Shown here in pieces: positions 52,638-60,047 of a DNA stretch of 60,047 nucleotides. Position numbers and translations under genes: made by a program. This DNA comes from Novosphingobium sp. 18050 (GTDB lineage: Bacteria; Pseudomonadota; Alphaproteobacteria; Sphingomonadales; Sphingomonadaceae). Position 1 is the first letter of the stretch, and every line of letters starts with the position of its first letter. The stretch spans positions 1 through 60,047 of the forward strand of contig NZ_CACSJO010000028.1 of the NCBI RefSeq assembly GCF_902706195.1, read 5' to 3'. The notes under the pieces are model-generated. The model saw nothing but the letters and a program-made list of their open reading frames with translations, ran no database searches and was not told the DNA's origin.

Positions 52638-54284
52638 TCAGGGTTCGAAGCCAAACTTTTCCACCCAGGGAGCCAGGATCGGCAGGGCCGGTGCCAGTTG
52701 CGCGGCATAGCGGTGCCATTGGCCGCGGCCATCATATAAACCGCGCCGGACTTGCGTCACGCTTGCTGTCTGGACACCGCGAGCCTGCGCGGTACGGTCG
52801 AAGCGCCTGAACGCCTCGGTCCATTCCAGCCCGACGAACGCCGCCATGGCGCGTACCGTGTTCTCGAAATCGGCAACCAGTCGGTCGTACCGGACTTCGT
52901 GGAAGGCGAGGGGCAGACGCTCGCGACACCGCTCGGTTAACTGCATGAGCGCAGCATAGTGGCTTGCCGCTTCAGTGAGATCGCTGAATGCCCATGCGGC
53001 CGGACTCGGGGTGAAGTTGATCCGGAAGCAACTCAGCACGATGTCGCGTGGATCGCGGCGCATCACGAGGATACGTGCCTCGGGAAACAACCGGGCAATA
53101 ATAGGCAACTTGATGCCGCCGAGCGGATTCATATCGACAAAATGCTTGCCTACAACATCACCGCCGTAGTCCGTCACGCGGCGCCAGTAAGCTGCCCGCA
53201 ACGCCGCGACTTGCGACGGATCCAGGGCATCGAGATTGGGCATGGTGCCGTCGTTCATGACAAGCACATCGTCGGTGTCCGCCAGCGTGTCACGTTCCTC
53301 CAGCGCGATAACCCCGGGCGCGCTCGCCAGCACATTCTCGACCAGAGTAGTGCCCGATCTGGGATAGCCCAGCAAAAAGACGTGGGTCGCTGCCTGGCCG
53401 GGAGTCGGGGGGAGTACGGACGGAAGTTTGGTTTTTGGCGCGGCCTCGACCTGAGCCATGATCGTCTCGATATAGGTTCGATGTGAGCGGCGGTCCGGGG
53501 CAGGGCCCAATATCGGCGCATAGACCGATCGGAAATTGTCCTGGGCTTGCGCGTAGCTGACGAAAGCCTGCTCGGTTTTTCCTTGCCGGTCGAGCGCGTC
53601 GCCCATCAAGGTCAACGCCCGGGTTCGGTCATCGCCTCGGATTTCGGTGCCTAGAAGTGCAGCCAGCCTGTGTTCGGCCCCGGCACCGTCGCCAGCCTCA
53701 ATGGCAAGAGTTGCCAGCGCACAAGTCGCCGCATGATCGTGAGGTTGCAGTGCGAGTGCACGACGGGCGAGTTCGCGCGCATCAACCGCTTCGCCGCGTT
53801 TGGCAGCAGCGTCCGCCAGCCTTCCCAGAGCAGGAGCAAGCTGTGGGTCGATCGCCAGCGCGCGCAGGTAGCTATCGCGTGCCGCTGCCTCTTCGCGCAT
53901 CGAATCGAGTGTGTATCCACGCTCCAGCCAAGCCGCAGCATGGCGCGGTTCGGCGGCAACGACGTGATTGAGGACAGCGAGAGCCTTCTCCAACCTTCCT
54001 TCCTTGCGCAGCACCGCGCCGATCCCGCCGAGCACCATCACATCGCCCGGTGCAAGCGCGAGCGCCTGTTGCAGCAGGCGGTGCGCGCCCAGATAATCAC
54101 CAGCTTCCTCGCGCCGCCATGCGGCCAGATTCAGAAACAACGCATTCGTTTCGTTCTTGGCCAAGGCCGCTTCGGCAAGTTCGGCCGCGCGCGCAATGTC
54201 GCCGGCGGCAAGGGCGTTTTCGATCGCCGCGTGGGCTTTGGCTCGCCTGCTGGCAGAGAAAGATGCTGAAGAGTTCTTGCGCAT
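52638..54284 (-). CDS. TPR-repeat sulfotransferase
   Basis: A 548-residue cytoplasmic protein: residues 15-250 are TPR repeats (for example AWRREEAGDYLGAHRLLQQA and YTLDSMREEAAARDSYLRAL), and 295-548 a sulfotransferase domain. GYPRSGTTLVENVL (306-319) binds the 5'-phosphosulfate of PAPS and MRRDPRDIVLSCF (408-420) the 3'-phosphate. Such proteins are predicted to sulfate protein or polymer substrates held by the TPRs. It converges with the receptor gene and shares a terminator region with it. CGGAG precedes the start. Confidence 0.9.
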   Translation of the reverse strand: MRKNSSASFSASRRAKAHAAIENALAAGDIARAAELAEAALAKNETNALFLNLAAWRREEAGDYLGAHRLLQQALALAPGDVMVLGGIGAVLRKEGRLEKALAVLNHVVAAEPRHAAAWLERGYTLDSMREEAAARDSYLRALAIDPQLAPALGRLADAAAKRGEAVDARELARRALALQPHDHAATCALATLAIEAGDGAGAEHRLAALLGTEIRGDDRTRALTLMGDALDRQGKTEQAFVSYAQAQDNFRSVYAPILGPAPDRRSHRTYIETIMAQVEAAPKTKLPSVLPPTPGQAATHVFLLGYPRSGTTLVENVLASAPGVIALEERDTLADTDDVLVMNDGTMPNLDALDPSQVAALRAAYWRRVTDYGGDVVGKHFVDMNPLGGIKLPIIARLFPEARILVMRRDPRDIVLSCFRINFTPSPAAWAFSDLTEAASHYAALMQLTERCRERLPLAFHEVRYDRLVADFENTVRAMAAFVGLEWTEAFRRFDRTAQARGVQTASVTQVRRGLYDGRGQWHRYAAQLAPALPILAPWVEKFGFEP

Positions 54285-54363
54285 ATAACTCCGAATACCG
54301 TCCTGTCTTTACCCTCGTAACGACCTGTATTATCTTCTGCGGTACTTTGTAGGGAATACTTTC

Positions 54364-54633
54364 ATGATGCGATCAGTAGTCGCGGCCGTCCTGTTTTTGA
54401 CCAGCGCCGCGGTCGTTAGCGCTGCCGAACCCCCGAAAGCCGATGAGCACGAGAAATCGTCCGACAACGGTGAGAAGATGATCTGCAAGCGCTTCGCTGC
54501 GACCGGCTCGCTCGTCAGCACGTATCGCACTTGCAAGACGAAGCGCGACTGGGAAAGAGAACGCGATGCGGCGCGATCAGTGGCCAACGGTGTCAATTCC
54601 TGCGCCAATCAGGGAAGCACCGGCTCCTGCTGA
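54364..54633 (+). CDS. Small exported cysteine-containing protein
   Basis: An 89-residue protein of unknown function: signal peptide (residues 1-20, ends VVSAAEP), then a highly charged part with MICKRFAATGSLVSTYRTC, KRDWERERD and a Ser/Gly/Asn/Cys end. Four cysteines remain after cleavage, enough for two disulfides. AGGGAA precedes ATGATG. It lies between, and opposite in direction to, the TPR-sulfotransferase and AspH genes. Similar small proteins with the MICKR...RTCKT pattern are, as I recall, common in sphingomonads. Confidence 0.7.
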   Translation: MMRSVVAAVLFLTSAAVVSAAEPPKADEHEKSSDNGEKMICKRFAATGSLVSTYRTCKTKRDWERERDAARSVANGVNSCANQGSTGSC

Positions 54634-54647
54634 TTGATGGGCTGGCG

Positions 54648-55814
54648 TCATGCGCTGACCTGATCCTCGCCCGTCGCACCATAGGCGCCGATGGCCTGAT
54701 AGAGGGATGTCAGCGCGGCGCGTTCATCTGCGCCCAACTCCGGGTGCCAGATTTCGAACAGCAGGACGACACGTAAACCATCGCTCTCGTTCCAGGCTTC
54801 ATGTTCTATCGTGTCGTCGAATATCATCATGCGGCCTTGCTCGACCGCGCGCTTGTGATTTCCGACCCGCAGCGAGCAGCCCGCCGGCACGATTAGCGGT
54901 AAATGGCAGATCAGCCGCGTATTGAGCATGCCGTGATGCGGCGGAATATGCGTGCCGGGCCGCAGCGCCGAGAAGAGTACCATCGGCGAGCGGCCGGCAA
55001 TATGCGGGATTGGTAATCCGTCCAGTGCGGCAATCGTCGCCGGAAATCGGGCGACGTTCTCGGATACTGGTGAACCATTGCGATAGAGGTGGAGCGCGCT
55101 CCACCGCGGATCTGCCAGCAGCGGATGACGCTTGGCAGGGCGGTTCTCCTCGGCGGTCACGTAAGGCGTCAGCGCCCCTTTGTCGGCGATAACCGCCTCC
55201 AATTCCGTGCGGATCGCCGTTGCCTTGCCCTCAAGCGCAGGAGCCCATGCGAACTCGTCGCGCTCGAAGAATGCGCGTTGCGGCAGGCCTGGGTAATAGA
55301 AGCTGGTCGGTTGTTGCAGTTGCACTTCAGCGCGCCCGGCGAGGATTTCAAGCGCCTCGGTGAAGCGTGGTCCAGCCGTGGATGGCACGATGCCATCTTC
55401 CCGCATATGCTGGTCAAGGTGTGTTTCGAACACCGACCCTGAACGAGCGACCGCCGTTTCGGCCCGGCGCAGCATGGCAAGCAGGTCGGCGGGGAGCCGT
55501 CTCGCGCGCGGCGCCTGCTTCAATGCCGCCTGATACCAACTGACCGCCGCGCGTGCATCGCCGCGGCCGGCCAGCAGATCACCCCGCATGATCAGCGCGT
55601 AGAGATTTGTTGGCTCTGCAGCGAGAACGGCGTCCAGCGCGCGATGAGCTGCCGGACCATCCCCAAGTATCGTACAGGCTTGTGCCAGCAGCAGTCGCAT
55701 CTGGTGCGTACCGCGCCCCGCCGCGTCGATGGCGTCGAATGCCGCTCGCGCCGCTTGCGCATCCCCTCGCTGCAGCGCGGAAATCCCGGCGTGAAGAGCG
55801 GTGGCAGGGTCCAT
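54648..55814 (-). CDS. TPR-containing aspartyl/asparaginyl beta-hydroxylase (paralogue 1)
   Basis: A 388-residue cytoplasmic protein. Residues 1-125 are TPR-like repeats; 165-360 is an AspH-type 2OG-dependent oxygenase. The two-histidine iron site is His293 in PPHHGMLNTR and His338 in DDTIEHEAWN; Arg348, ten residues on, should bind 2OG. The spacing (45 residues) is close to human AspH (46). The family hydroxylates Asp/Asn beta-carbons in proteins or acts on smaller substrates. Its gene follows the sulfotransferase-like gene by two bases, so the pair is an operon. Confidence 0.9.
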   Translation of the reverse strand: MDPATALHAGISALQRGDAQAARAAFDAIDAAGRGTHQMRLLLAQACTILGDGPAAHRALDAVLAAEPTNLYALIMRGDLLAGRGDARAAVSWYQAALKQAPRARRLPADLLAMLRRAETAVARSGSVFETHLDQHMREDGIVPSTAGPRFTEALEILAGRAEVQLQQPTSFYYPGLPQRAFFERDEFAWAPALEGKATAIRTELEAVIADKGALTPYVTAEENRPAKRHPLLADPRWSALHLYRNGSPVSENVARFPATIAALDGLPIPHIAGRSPMVLFSALRPGTHIPPHHGMLNTRLICHLPLIVPAGCSLRVGNHKRAVEQGRMMIFDDTIEHEAWNESDGLRVVLLFEIWHPELGADERAALTSLYQAIGAYGATGEDQVSA

Positions 55815-55816
55815 GG

Positions 55817-56857
55817 CTATCGCGGCGCCTCGTCGAGCAGGGGGGCTGGGAGGCGCATGTCGATCCGGGCGGTCTGCGCCACAACTTCGGTCCAGCGCAC
55901 TACCTTGTCGATCTCCTCGGCGTGGATATGCTCGGCGGCGTGATGCTCGGCAACGCGATCGGCGGCGGCGAAGGGAGTATCGAACTTGGAGTGGCGGCTA
56001 AAGGCAGGGCCGGCAAGGATCTCGCCCAGTTCTGCTGCATCGAGCGGGAGCCCGAACAGTGCGGCAAGCTGCTTCATCGCGGCGGCTGGGTCGCCCATCA
56101 GGGCGGCGCTGCTCAGCGTGCGGACGCGATGCGGCCCGAAACGTTCGACCAGCCCGGTAAACAGTGCGTGCTGCGCCAGCCACCCGACTGCCGCGACCTG
56201 GAGGTCGCTCTGTTCGAGATGATCGCGCGCGGTGAACCCAAGGTCGACCAGTCTATCGTCCAGCAGACCCAGCAGCAGGGTGCGCACCCACAGCCGGCCG
56301 TCGAGCCCCTTCTTGGCGATCGAGGCAAGATAAGTCCGTAACGGCGCGTGAAGCAGCACCGCGCGAGACTGTGGGCGCAGCGCCAGCATCGCAGCCGCCA
56401 TGCCATTTGCGATATTCGATGGCTTCACGACCACCGCCTCACCCGGTGAGAACGGGCGCGCCAGCAAGGTGAGGACGCCGTCCAGCACGCTCGCCATGTC
56501 AGGGCCCTGGCCGCCGCGTCGGCGCCAACCCACGATGTCGTTGAAAATGACCGGCTCCTTGAGCCCCATTGCCCAGCCCGGCCGGTCGAAGGCACGGGCA
56601 ATCAGGGTCGAGCAGCAATAAGCCGAATGGAACACGAAATGGATCGGTGCAGGCGGGGGTGCCATCGCCAGGGCATCACTGCGGCGGATGACCAGCGGCG
56701 TGAGCCCAGCGGGAATGAATTCGTCGGTCAGGAAAGACGCCGTGCGGTGAACCGCGCGCGGCACGGCCATGAAATGCACAGCGTCGTGCCCCGGATCGTA
56801 CCGATGTGCGAGCCACTCGGCGTCCGCGATGGAGGCGGGCTGAGGGGGGAAAGTCAA
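55817..56857 (-). CDS. Divergent sulfotransferase-like P-loop protein (paralogue 2)
   Basis: About 346 residues. HSAYCCSTLIARAFD (77-91) matches the P-loop of the paralogue at 47672, and LKEPVIFND, VVVKPSNIAN and LRTYLASIAKKG match its later motifs; the N-terminal YDPGHDAVHFMAVPRAVHRT aligns too. The frame is open far upstream (to 57688), but that part is antisense to the hydroxylase gene and is not conserved in the paralogue. The best start is TTG 56857; the next ATG would remove conserved sequence. It is co-transcribed with the AspH gene two bases downstream. Confidence 0.68.
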   Translation of the reverse strand: MTFPPQPASIADAEWLAHRYDPGHDAVHFMAVPRAVHRTASFLTDEFIPAGLTPLVIRRSDALAMAPPPAPIHFVFHSAYCCSTLIARAFDRPGWAMGLKEPVIFNDIVGWRRRGGQGPDMASVLDGVLTLLARPFSPGEAVVVKPSNIANGMAAAMLALRPQSRAVLLHAPLRTYLASIAKKGLDGRLWVRTLLLGLLDDRLVDLGFTARDHLEQSDLQVAAVGWLAQHALFTGLVERFGPHRVRTLSSAALMGDPAAAMKQLAALFGLPLDAAELGEILAGPAFSRHSKFDTPFAAADRVAEHHAAEHIHAEEIDKVVRWTEVVAQTARIDMRLPAPLLDEAPR

Positions 56858-56938
56858 GTTAAGCCGTCGGACATCGCACCAAGATTTGCAGGCTCTCGGC
56901 TGTTTGTCCAGCCACGGTTGCTGGGTATAGCTGCGACC

Positions 56939-58225
56939 ATGAATGAGATCGAGATTCGGCGCGCGTTGCATATTGCCGCTGACGCCCAGCGGAATGGCCG
57001 GAACGACCAGGCAGCACATCTCTATCGCGATGTGCTGGCGCGGGCAGGCGAGCAGCCGACTGCGTTGAATGCGCTTGGCATGAACGCGCTTGCCGCCGGC
57101 GTCTACGGTGAAGCGGCTGACCTGTTCCGGCGCGCAATCGCCGTCGATCCGAAGGCGGTCAATCTTTGGATGAATCTCGCCACGGCACACCGCCGGCAAG
57201 ACGATACAGCGGGTGAGAAGGCGGCGCTGGATGGCGCGCTGGCCTGTGACCAGCGCCATTTCATGGCCACGGTCCGCTTGGCTGAACTGTTCGAACGAAC
57301 CGGAGAACCGGCACGTGCGACCGAGCGGTGGAGCGGTGTATTGGCAATGGCGCCGCTGATCGACGAACGCTCGCCGGCGCTCGAGACGCTGTTTGCCCAT
57401 GCTCGCGATTACGTCACGCGCCAGCAGGCTGATTTCGCCGAAGCCGTCGACACCGGACTGGCGGCCATGCGTGCAGAGCAATCGCCGGCGGATCGGCGGC
57501 GTGTCGACGCCGGCATCGACCATCTGCTTGGGCGACGGCAAATATACCCCAATATCTGCGCCGGCCTGCATATTCCGTTCCTGCCGGCTGACGAGTTCTT
57601 CGAGCGGGGCCACTTTCCATGGTTCGGGAAGATCGAGCAGGCGACCGGTGGGATACGGAGTGAGCTTGAGGCGCTGCTCAACACGCAAACGAGCGGCTTT
57701 CAGCCTTATGTGGCGATGGCGCCCGGCACACCCGCCAATAAATGGTCACCACTCGACCACCGGCCGGACTGGAGCGCATTCCATCTTTGGCGCAATGGCC
57801 AGCGCAATGACGACGCCTGCGCTCGCTGTCCGCAGACCGCTGCTCTGGTGGAGGCGTTGCCCCTGGCGCGTGTACCGGGCCGCGCACCAACGGTATTCTT
57901 CTCGCTACTGCAGCCGGGCACGCATCTGCCAGCGCATACGGGGGTGAGCAATATGCGCACGATTGTCCACCTGCCACTCATTGTCCCAGATGGATGCGCC
58001 TTTCGCGTTGGCGGAGAAACGCGCATCTGGCGGACGGGCGAAGCGTGGGCGTTCGACGACACGATCGAGCATGAAGCGTGGAACCGCTCGGACAAACCCC
58101 GTGCGATCCTGATCTTCGACGTTTGGAACCCGTACCTGACGACCGGAGAGCAGCAGTTGCTGCGCGAATTCTTCCCGATCGCAGATCGCAATGGCCAAGA
58201 TTTGCGGATGGACAGGTCGGATTGA
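56939..58225 (+). CDS. TPR-containing aspartyl/asparaginyl beta-hydroxylase (paralogue 2)
   Basis: A 428-residue paralogue of the protein encoded at 54648-55814, with clearer N-terminal TPRs (ARAGEQPTALNALGMNALAA; AIAVDPKAVNLWMNLATAHR). The hydroxylase domain (200-400) has His333 in LPAHTGVSNMR, His378 in DDTIEHEAWN and Arg388. A longer frame to 56627 is rejected as antisense to the divergent gene; ATG 56939 gives the TPR start MNEIEIRRALHIA. It diverges from the sulfotransferase-like gene 81 bases away and is the last intact gene of the cluster. Confidence 0.9.
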   Translation: MNEIEIRRALHIAADAQRNGRNDQAAHLYRDVLARAGEQPTALNALGMNALAAGVYGEAADLFRRAIAVDPKAVNLWMNLATAHRRQDDTAGEKAALDGALACDQRHFMATVRLAELFERTGEPARATERWSGVLAMAPLIDERSPALETLFAHARDYVTRQQADFAEAVDTGLAAMRAEQSPADRRRVDAGIDHLLGRRQIYPNICAGLHIPFLPADEFFERGHFPWFGKIEQATGGIRSELEALLNTQTSGFQPYVAMAPGTPANKWSPLDHRPDWSAFHLWRNGQRNDDACARCPQTAALVEALPLARVPGRAPTVFFSLLQPGTHLPAHTGVSNMRTIVHLPLIVPDGCAFRVGGETRIWRTGEAWAFDDTIEHEAWNRSDKPRAILIFDVWNPYLTTGEQQLLREFFPIADRNGQDLRMDRSD

Positions 58226-58330
58226 TAGCCTTGCAAGTCGACTGCTGCCATCAAAGATGTTCTCGGGCTACGGGAGCTTGGTCAATCTCGACGTTCCACG
58301 ACTCATCTAAAATGCTGGCTGGGGCGGCAG

Positions 58331-58560
58331 GATGCGAACATCGGGAGCAACTATTTTCAAAAAAATTTATTTCAAAATATATATCACATGAAATCGAGAA
58401 AAATCACATCACATATGATCATGTTTGGGGTACATTGATGCGTAATGATCTGTGATGTTGATTTTTCCAATCTATTCATTGCTGATTGCTAGACGGTAAG
58501 GAATTTATTTGATCTAAAGTGCGCGATATCTGTATCATCAATGATGAATGCGAGCATTGA
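58331..58560. other. AT-rich stretch
   Basis: Some 230 bases with long A and T runs (from ATTTTCAAAAAAATTTATTT at about 58351) and several TCACAT/CATATG words, in strong contrast to the GC-rich surroundings. No gene or clear repeat is seen. It may be foreign DNA, a decayed promoter region or an insertion scar beside the pseudogene. Confidence 0.5.
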
Positions 58561-58749
58561 TTGAACTGGAGATTTAGGGCTCCCGGCGTAAGTCGTGGGT
58601 CTTCTGGCGGTTAAGGCGGACCACGGATTATGAGCATGCTTACGCCGTGCCGGTGCGGCCGCAAGTAGGCCAGATTCGCCGGAACCGGTCAATCGCAAGT
58701 TAGACAGTTGCTGGTCGGCTACGCGCCCATTTGAGCCGTACCGCTCCTC

Positions 58750-59668
58750 GGTCAATCCTCTTAAAAGCAGCCGGGCCGGATAGTGCAGCCGTCTTGCGCT
58801 GAGTGGCTCCGCCAAAAGTATATACCCGGGCCTCATAGCTCTGAGTGAAAGCGTTCACAGAGGAGATGCCCCAGACGCACTGGCGCCAGCGTAAATTCCG
58901 GCCGCCGGACGTTGTGAATCTGCCTTGAAGACCTGCAGATCAGCGGCGCCGTAAATGACTTTGTTCGACGAAGTGCCGCGGCCGTCGAAACGGGTGAAAC
59001 GAGAAGCATTGTGGAGCGCTCCTGCCCGCACCCACATCTGACGATTTTGCGGGCCAGCGGGTCGCAGAATGCCGACTTCGGCAATCTTCAAAAACGCCCG
59101 CACCCGGTGCGCCGAATTGGAAACCACCTGGAGTGGCCTCAATCTCGAACGGTCTGCCAAAAGGCGATACGCTGCGCTGAATGCCCGCCTTCGCGTACAG
59201 CCCCCGCTGTCCGTGAATAGTCACGTTCACTCCCGGCGCTGCGACCGGATCGCCGCTGAGGCCAGCTTGGATGGGGATCAAACCGCCGAGGCCCGCCGCC
59301 AGAACCGGGCCACCACTGGTGAAAAGGCCGACATATTCGTAGACGTTGGATAGGTAGCCCGCTTTGATCTCCAATTTGCCGACGAACGGCCTTTGATGCA
59401 CGGAGAGCGTTCGTAACCGGATAGTATTGGGCGCGTTCAGGCGCAGGCTGGAAGCAAAGGCCACGACGCCGGCGGTGACTGTCGTGTTGGGAAGGCCAAG
59501 CTTGTCGGCGCGCCACGACAGGTTCATGCTGTTGGTGGAACTCTGCAGGGTGAAGCGCTGCCCGTTGTAACGTTGCGGCCGTCGGGGCTGCCCGGTGTCA
59601 TTCAACTGCGCCACGAAGATATTCGCGCTTCGCATCGTGAGGGACACGTTTTGCGCTGCAAGTGCACT
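58750..59668 (-). pseudogene. Carbohydrate porin (OprB-like) remnant
   Basis: Minus-strand frames together read like an outer-membrane carbohydrate porin of the sphingomonad OprB-like type: NSMNLSWRADKLGLPNTTVT, KAGYLSNVYEYVGLFTSGGP, GLIPIQAGLSGDPVAAPG, then, in another frame, KIAEVGILRPAGPQNRQMWV and FDGRGTSSNKVIYGAADLQV, then, in a third, VNAFTQSYEARVYTF. The first shift falls at an A5 run (59090-59094 on the plus strand), the second near 58858, and stops follow. The N-terminus is missing: a stop lies at 59669-59671. The family name is from memory of motifs and the outer limits are approximate. Confidence 0.6.
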
Positions 59669-59671
59669 TCA

Positions 59672-59920
59672 GAACCTCCTCCCCGTATCACGCAGAAGCG
59701 TATCTCCCGTTCCGGGAAACTTTGTAGTGACGCCGGCTCTTCCGGAGCATCGAACGAACGAAAATCGGGCGTTACCTGAAGCGGCTCATCCGGTTACGCA
59801 TCCCGTGCACAACACATCATCCGGAGTCGGCTGCGGCTTCTCCGCAGCGCAGGCAGGAAGCGCAAATCACAGTAGTCGCCAGTGATATGGCGTGGGCTAG
59901 GCAGCGATGGACGGGTAGCG
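59672..59920. other. Spacer between porin remnant and IS end
   Basis: About 250 bases with no supported gene. It may hold the lost 5' part of the porin gene, but no signal peptide could be joined to it in any frame. Confidence 0.4.
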
Positions 59921-60047
59921 TGTTGATTGCCACTGAGATGTGACCCGGGATTACCATTGAGAATTGACCCGGGTGGGTATGAGTTATGTGCTGCCGTTGA
60001 CCGGCAGGTTCAAGATGCGGGCTTCTCCTTTCTCGCTTTGGGCGCAG
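59921..60047. mobile_element. End of an IS21-like insertion sequence (cut by the window edge)
   Basis: From TGTTGATTGCC at 59921 the sequence carries two imperfect 19-base direct repeats, CACTGAGATGTGACCCGGG (59931-59949) and CATTGAGAATTGACCCGGG (59955-59973), spaced 24 bases apart. Multiple terminal repeats of this kind are characteristic of IS21-family ends. The transposase (istA/istB) would lie beyond the window. No matching other end was seen inside it. Confidence 0.6.

Noticed and set aside
56858..57688. N-terminal extension of the minus-strand sulfotransferase-like frame
   Set aside because: It is antisense to the TPR-AspH gene at 56939 and is absent from the paralogue at 47672.
1..60047. 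CRISPR arrays, rRNA genes, prophage, replication origin
   Set aside because: No regularly spaced repeats, rRNA sequence, phage structural genes or DnaA-box cluster were noticed.

Overview
The window comes from a GC-rich alphaproteobacterial chromosome, almost certainly a sphingomonad (Sphingomonadaceae, close to Novosphingobium, Sphingobium or Sphingomonas). The evidence is gene order and protein type: the ffh-rpsP-rimM-trmD-rplS and rpsB-tsf / pyrH-frr-uppS-cdsA-dxr-rseP-bamA-skp-fabZ blocks, a zinc-binding FYDLN-type acidic protein, a cysteine-free L31, and no lpxD, lpxA or lpxB beside fabZ. That absence fits a lineage whose outer membrane carries glycosphingolipids instead of LPS. No rRNA, CRISPR array or prophage was seen.

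Layout. Positions 1-31700 are mostly housekeeping: tRNA-Ala, the SRP and ribosome-maturation operon, HU, RlmB, tRNA-Tyr, psd-pssA, a duplicated pair of small membrane proteins, rpsB-tsf, the long cell-envelope operon (pyrH to rpmE), Cu-Zn SOD, a prolyl-hydroxylase-like enzyme, tRNA-His, a ccmCDEFGHI cytochrome c maturation operon and the potassium transporter Kup. Positions 31800-37063 hold a CocE-type hydrolase, a CLC channel with CBS domains, an SDR and a SnoaL-like protein. Positions 37079-46518 form a tricarboxylate module: a TctD/TctE-like two-component system runs divergently from an operon of solute-binding protein, OprP-like porin, CitMHS symporter, AbrB-family membrane protein, ATP-grasp ligase and TerC-family protein, followed by a lipoprotein cytochrome c.

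Positions 46659-58225 are the most unusual part: a TauD-type dioxygenase, two divergent sulfotransferase-like P-loop proteins, a TPR-sulfotransferase, two TPR-AspH hydroxylases, a 1021-residue TonB-dependent receptor and two small exported proteins. The enzymes show no signal peptide, so they should act in the cytoplasm. I read this as a candidate hydroxylation/sulfation system tied to an outer-membrane receptor; its substrate is unknown. The right end decays into an AT-rich stretch, a frameshifted carbohydrate-porin pseudogene and the edge of an IS21-like element.

Several gene starts were moved inward from the longest open frame on the basis of ribosome-binding sites and family N-termini; each case is noted. 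Functions are assigned from motifs read by eye and no database search was run.
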